64,000 nucleotides of DNA from the NCBI RefSeq assembly GCF_012273895.1, contig NC_052111.1, forward strand, positions 6,262,001 through 6,326,000. Reading direction: 5' to 3'. Source of the DNA: Zerene cesonia (Eukaryota; Arthropoda; Insecta; Lepidoptera; Pieridae). The number at the start of each line of letters is the position of its first letter. Within the stretch, counting starts at the first letter, position 1. A program made the translations under genes and the position numbers. Under the pieces are notes generated by a model. It searched no databases, was not told where the DNA came from, and saw only the letters and a program-made list of their open reading frames with translations. Of this stretch, positions 63,017-64,000 are shown in pieces.

Positions 63017-63341
63017 ATGTCTAAATTATTCCTATTGTGTTTAGTGGCTATATGCGCTGTTCTGGTTGAAGGTAAACCATCAATTTTTCATGTAAACTGC
63101 GTGTAGGTAGGGTCTATTTGACTTCAAAATTACATACGATTTTAAATTTAACTCCACCTACTAAAATCATCTCATGTAGTCAATCTATTGGAAGCAAAGT
63201 AATGGCGGCGTAATTTCGTAATGTTGTTTTAGAATTAAAAAAATATGTGTTCAAATACACGAGTACGTTTAATTTTCTGAAACTCAATTATTTTTTACAG
63301 TCGATACGCGTAGAGATAACATAGTAATATTACTTCTATAA
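63017..63341 (+). CDS. First exon(s) of another small secreted-protein gene
   Basis: 63017-63071 encodes a clear signal peptide (MSKLFLLCLVAICAVLVE) and leaves in phase 1 at a GTAAAC donor. This is the same length (55 nt) and phase as the first exon of the acidic-protein gene. A candidate second exon begins at 63301 after a strong TTATTTTTTACAG acceptor and reads VDTRRDNI. It may splice out at GTAATA (63324) or run to TAA at 63339-63341, which would give only a 31-aa peptide. The first option, with the gene continuing past the window, seems likelier. Function unknown. Confidence 0.45.
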
Positions 63342-64000
63342 TACTGTAACTAAAGGCTAGTTTCTTAGTTACAATTAAAGATTAGGAAAAAAATATATAT
63401 TTGCCTGAGTGAATATATTGTAGGTATAATTTTTGGTGTTCATTAATTAAGATATTACATAAGTTAATATTATACGTAGCAAAACTGATAAACATTCCTT
63501 CTCCGTTATTCTACTCTTAATATATTTGGAGTAAACGTTCAAGTAACAGATGTATTATTTGAAATATAAGTTGCCAAAATAAAGATAACGGTAGCTTTTC
63601 GCCCGCGTAGTTAAAGAAATTTCACATGGAAATGAGATGTTTCACGGCGTTAAAAAGTAGCCCACCTCTTACAAAAGTCTCCACTCACAAAATCTAGTTA
63701 CAAAAATCATTATATTATGAAATTGCTCCATTGCGACGTGAAATTACACGAACCAACACATTTTCGCATTTATAATATTGTAGTAAGGAATTTCAAGGAG
63801 GTTCTATCTTCCCAGGAGCGTTTCGGCTTTTGAATTTTGGATATTTCTTTATTTCTCTGTGTGCTGAATACAGCATTGAATTTTTGCGTTCTTTAGTGAC
63901 TTTTATTAGACTTTTGTTAAATTTAATAAATATGGCAGTTGAGCATCTTGCCCTAGATCCTTCAAGCAATTGGTAATAATCCAGAGCCGGCACTCATAAT
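63342..64000. other. Right edge, no exon recognised
   Basis: AT-rich, with one Helitron-like fragment (63598). Open frames near 63793-63993 lack support. Confidence 0.4.
63598..63789 (-). mobile_element. Helitron-like element, reverse orientation
   Basis: TTTCGCCCGCGTAGTTAAAG at the left and CATTTTCGCATTTATAATAT at the right are the reverse-strand ends of a LEP1-related element; the interior (TAGCCCACCTCTTACAAAAG) differs from the main family. Confidence 0.5.

Noticed and set aside
1..64000. CRISPR arrays, bacterial operons, rRNA
   Set aside because: None present; repeats are dispersed eukaryotic elements and genes are intron-bearing.

Overview
The window is nuclear DNA from a lepidopteran (butterfly or moth). 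It is AT-rich, its genes are split by GT-AG introns, and it is littered with short repeats typical of Lepidoptera: LEP1-like non-autonomous Helitrons (TC...CTAG ends, a conserved start containing CTAATATTATAAA), short retroposons and MITEs. Two runs of exactly 1000 N are assembly gaps of unknown real length. The species cannot be named from this sequence.

Layout. At 191-321 lies a GC-rich last exon of an unidentified gene (+). At 4.7-7.0 kb is a two-exon odorant-binding protein gene (-) that keeps only four of the six classical cysteines (Minus-C type). At 9.6-13.3 kb is a complete seven-exon gene for Mediator subunit 30 (+). It is tail-to-tail with a two-exon gene for a small secreted protein (-, 13.9-20.3 kb) whose 6 kb intron carries a perfect 18-bp hairpin. 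From 20.3 to 29.6 kb I see only repeats and a gap.

From 29.6 kb to the end the window is a cluster of small genes for secreted proteins. On the minus strand are a glycine-rich protein (29.6-30.9), a five-exon orphan (32.2-33.4), a paralogue of the glycine-rich gene's first exons (33.9-34.7), a single-exon orphan (36.8-37.1) and a Ser/Gly/Ala-rich silk-like protein (42.6-44.9). After about 9.5 kb without genes come, on the plus strand, a two-domain seroin-like protein built from eight exons including several micro-exons (54.5-58.1), a very acidic Glu-rich secreted protein (59.5-60.9) and the signal-peptide exon of a further gene (63.0 kb).

The cluster looks like a locus of rapidly evolving extracellular proteins: signal peptides, TATA boxes close to the start codon, low-complexity or Pro-rich bodies, very small exons and dibasic cleavage-like sites. 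The seroin-like member and the Ser/Gly-rich member point to silk or a silk-like secretion. That shared role is inference; only the gene structures and sequence features are read directly. All gene models were assembled by hand from splice signals and reading phase, without transcript support.
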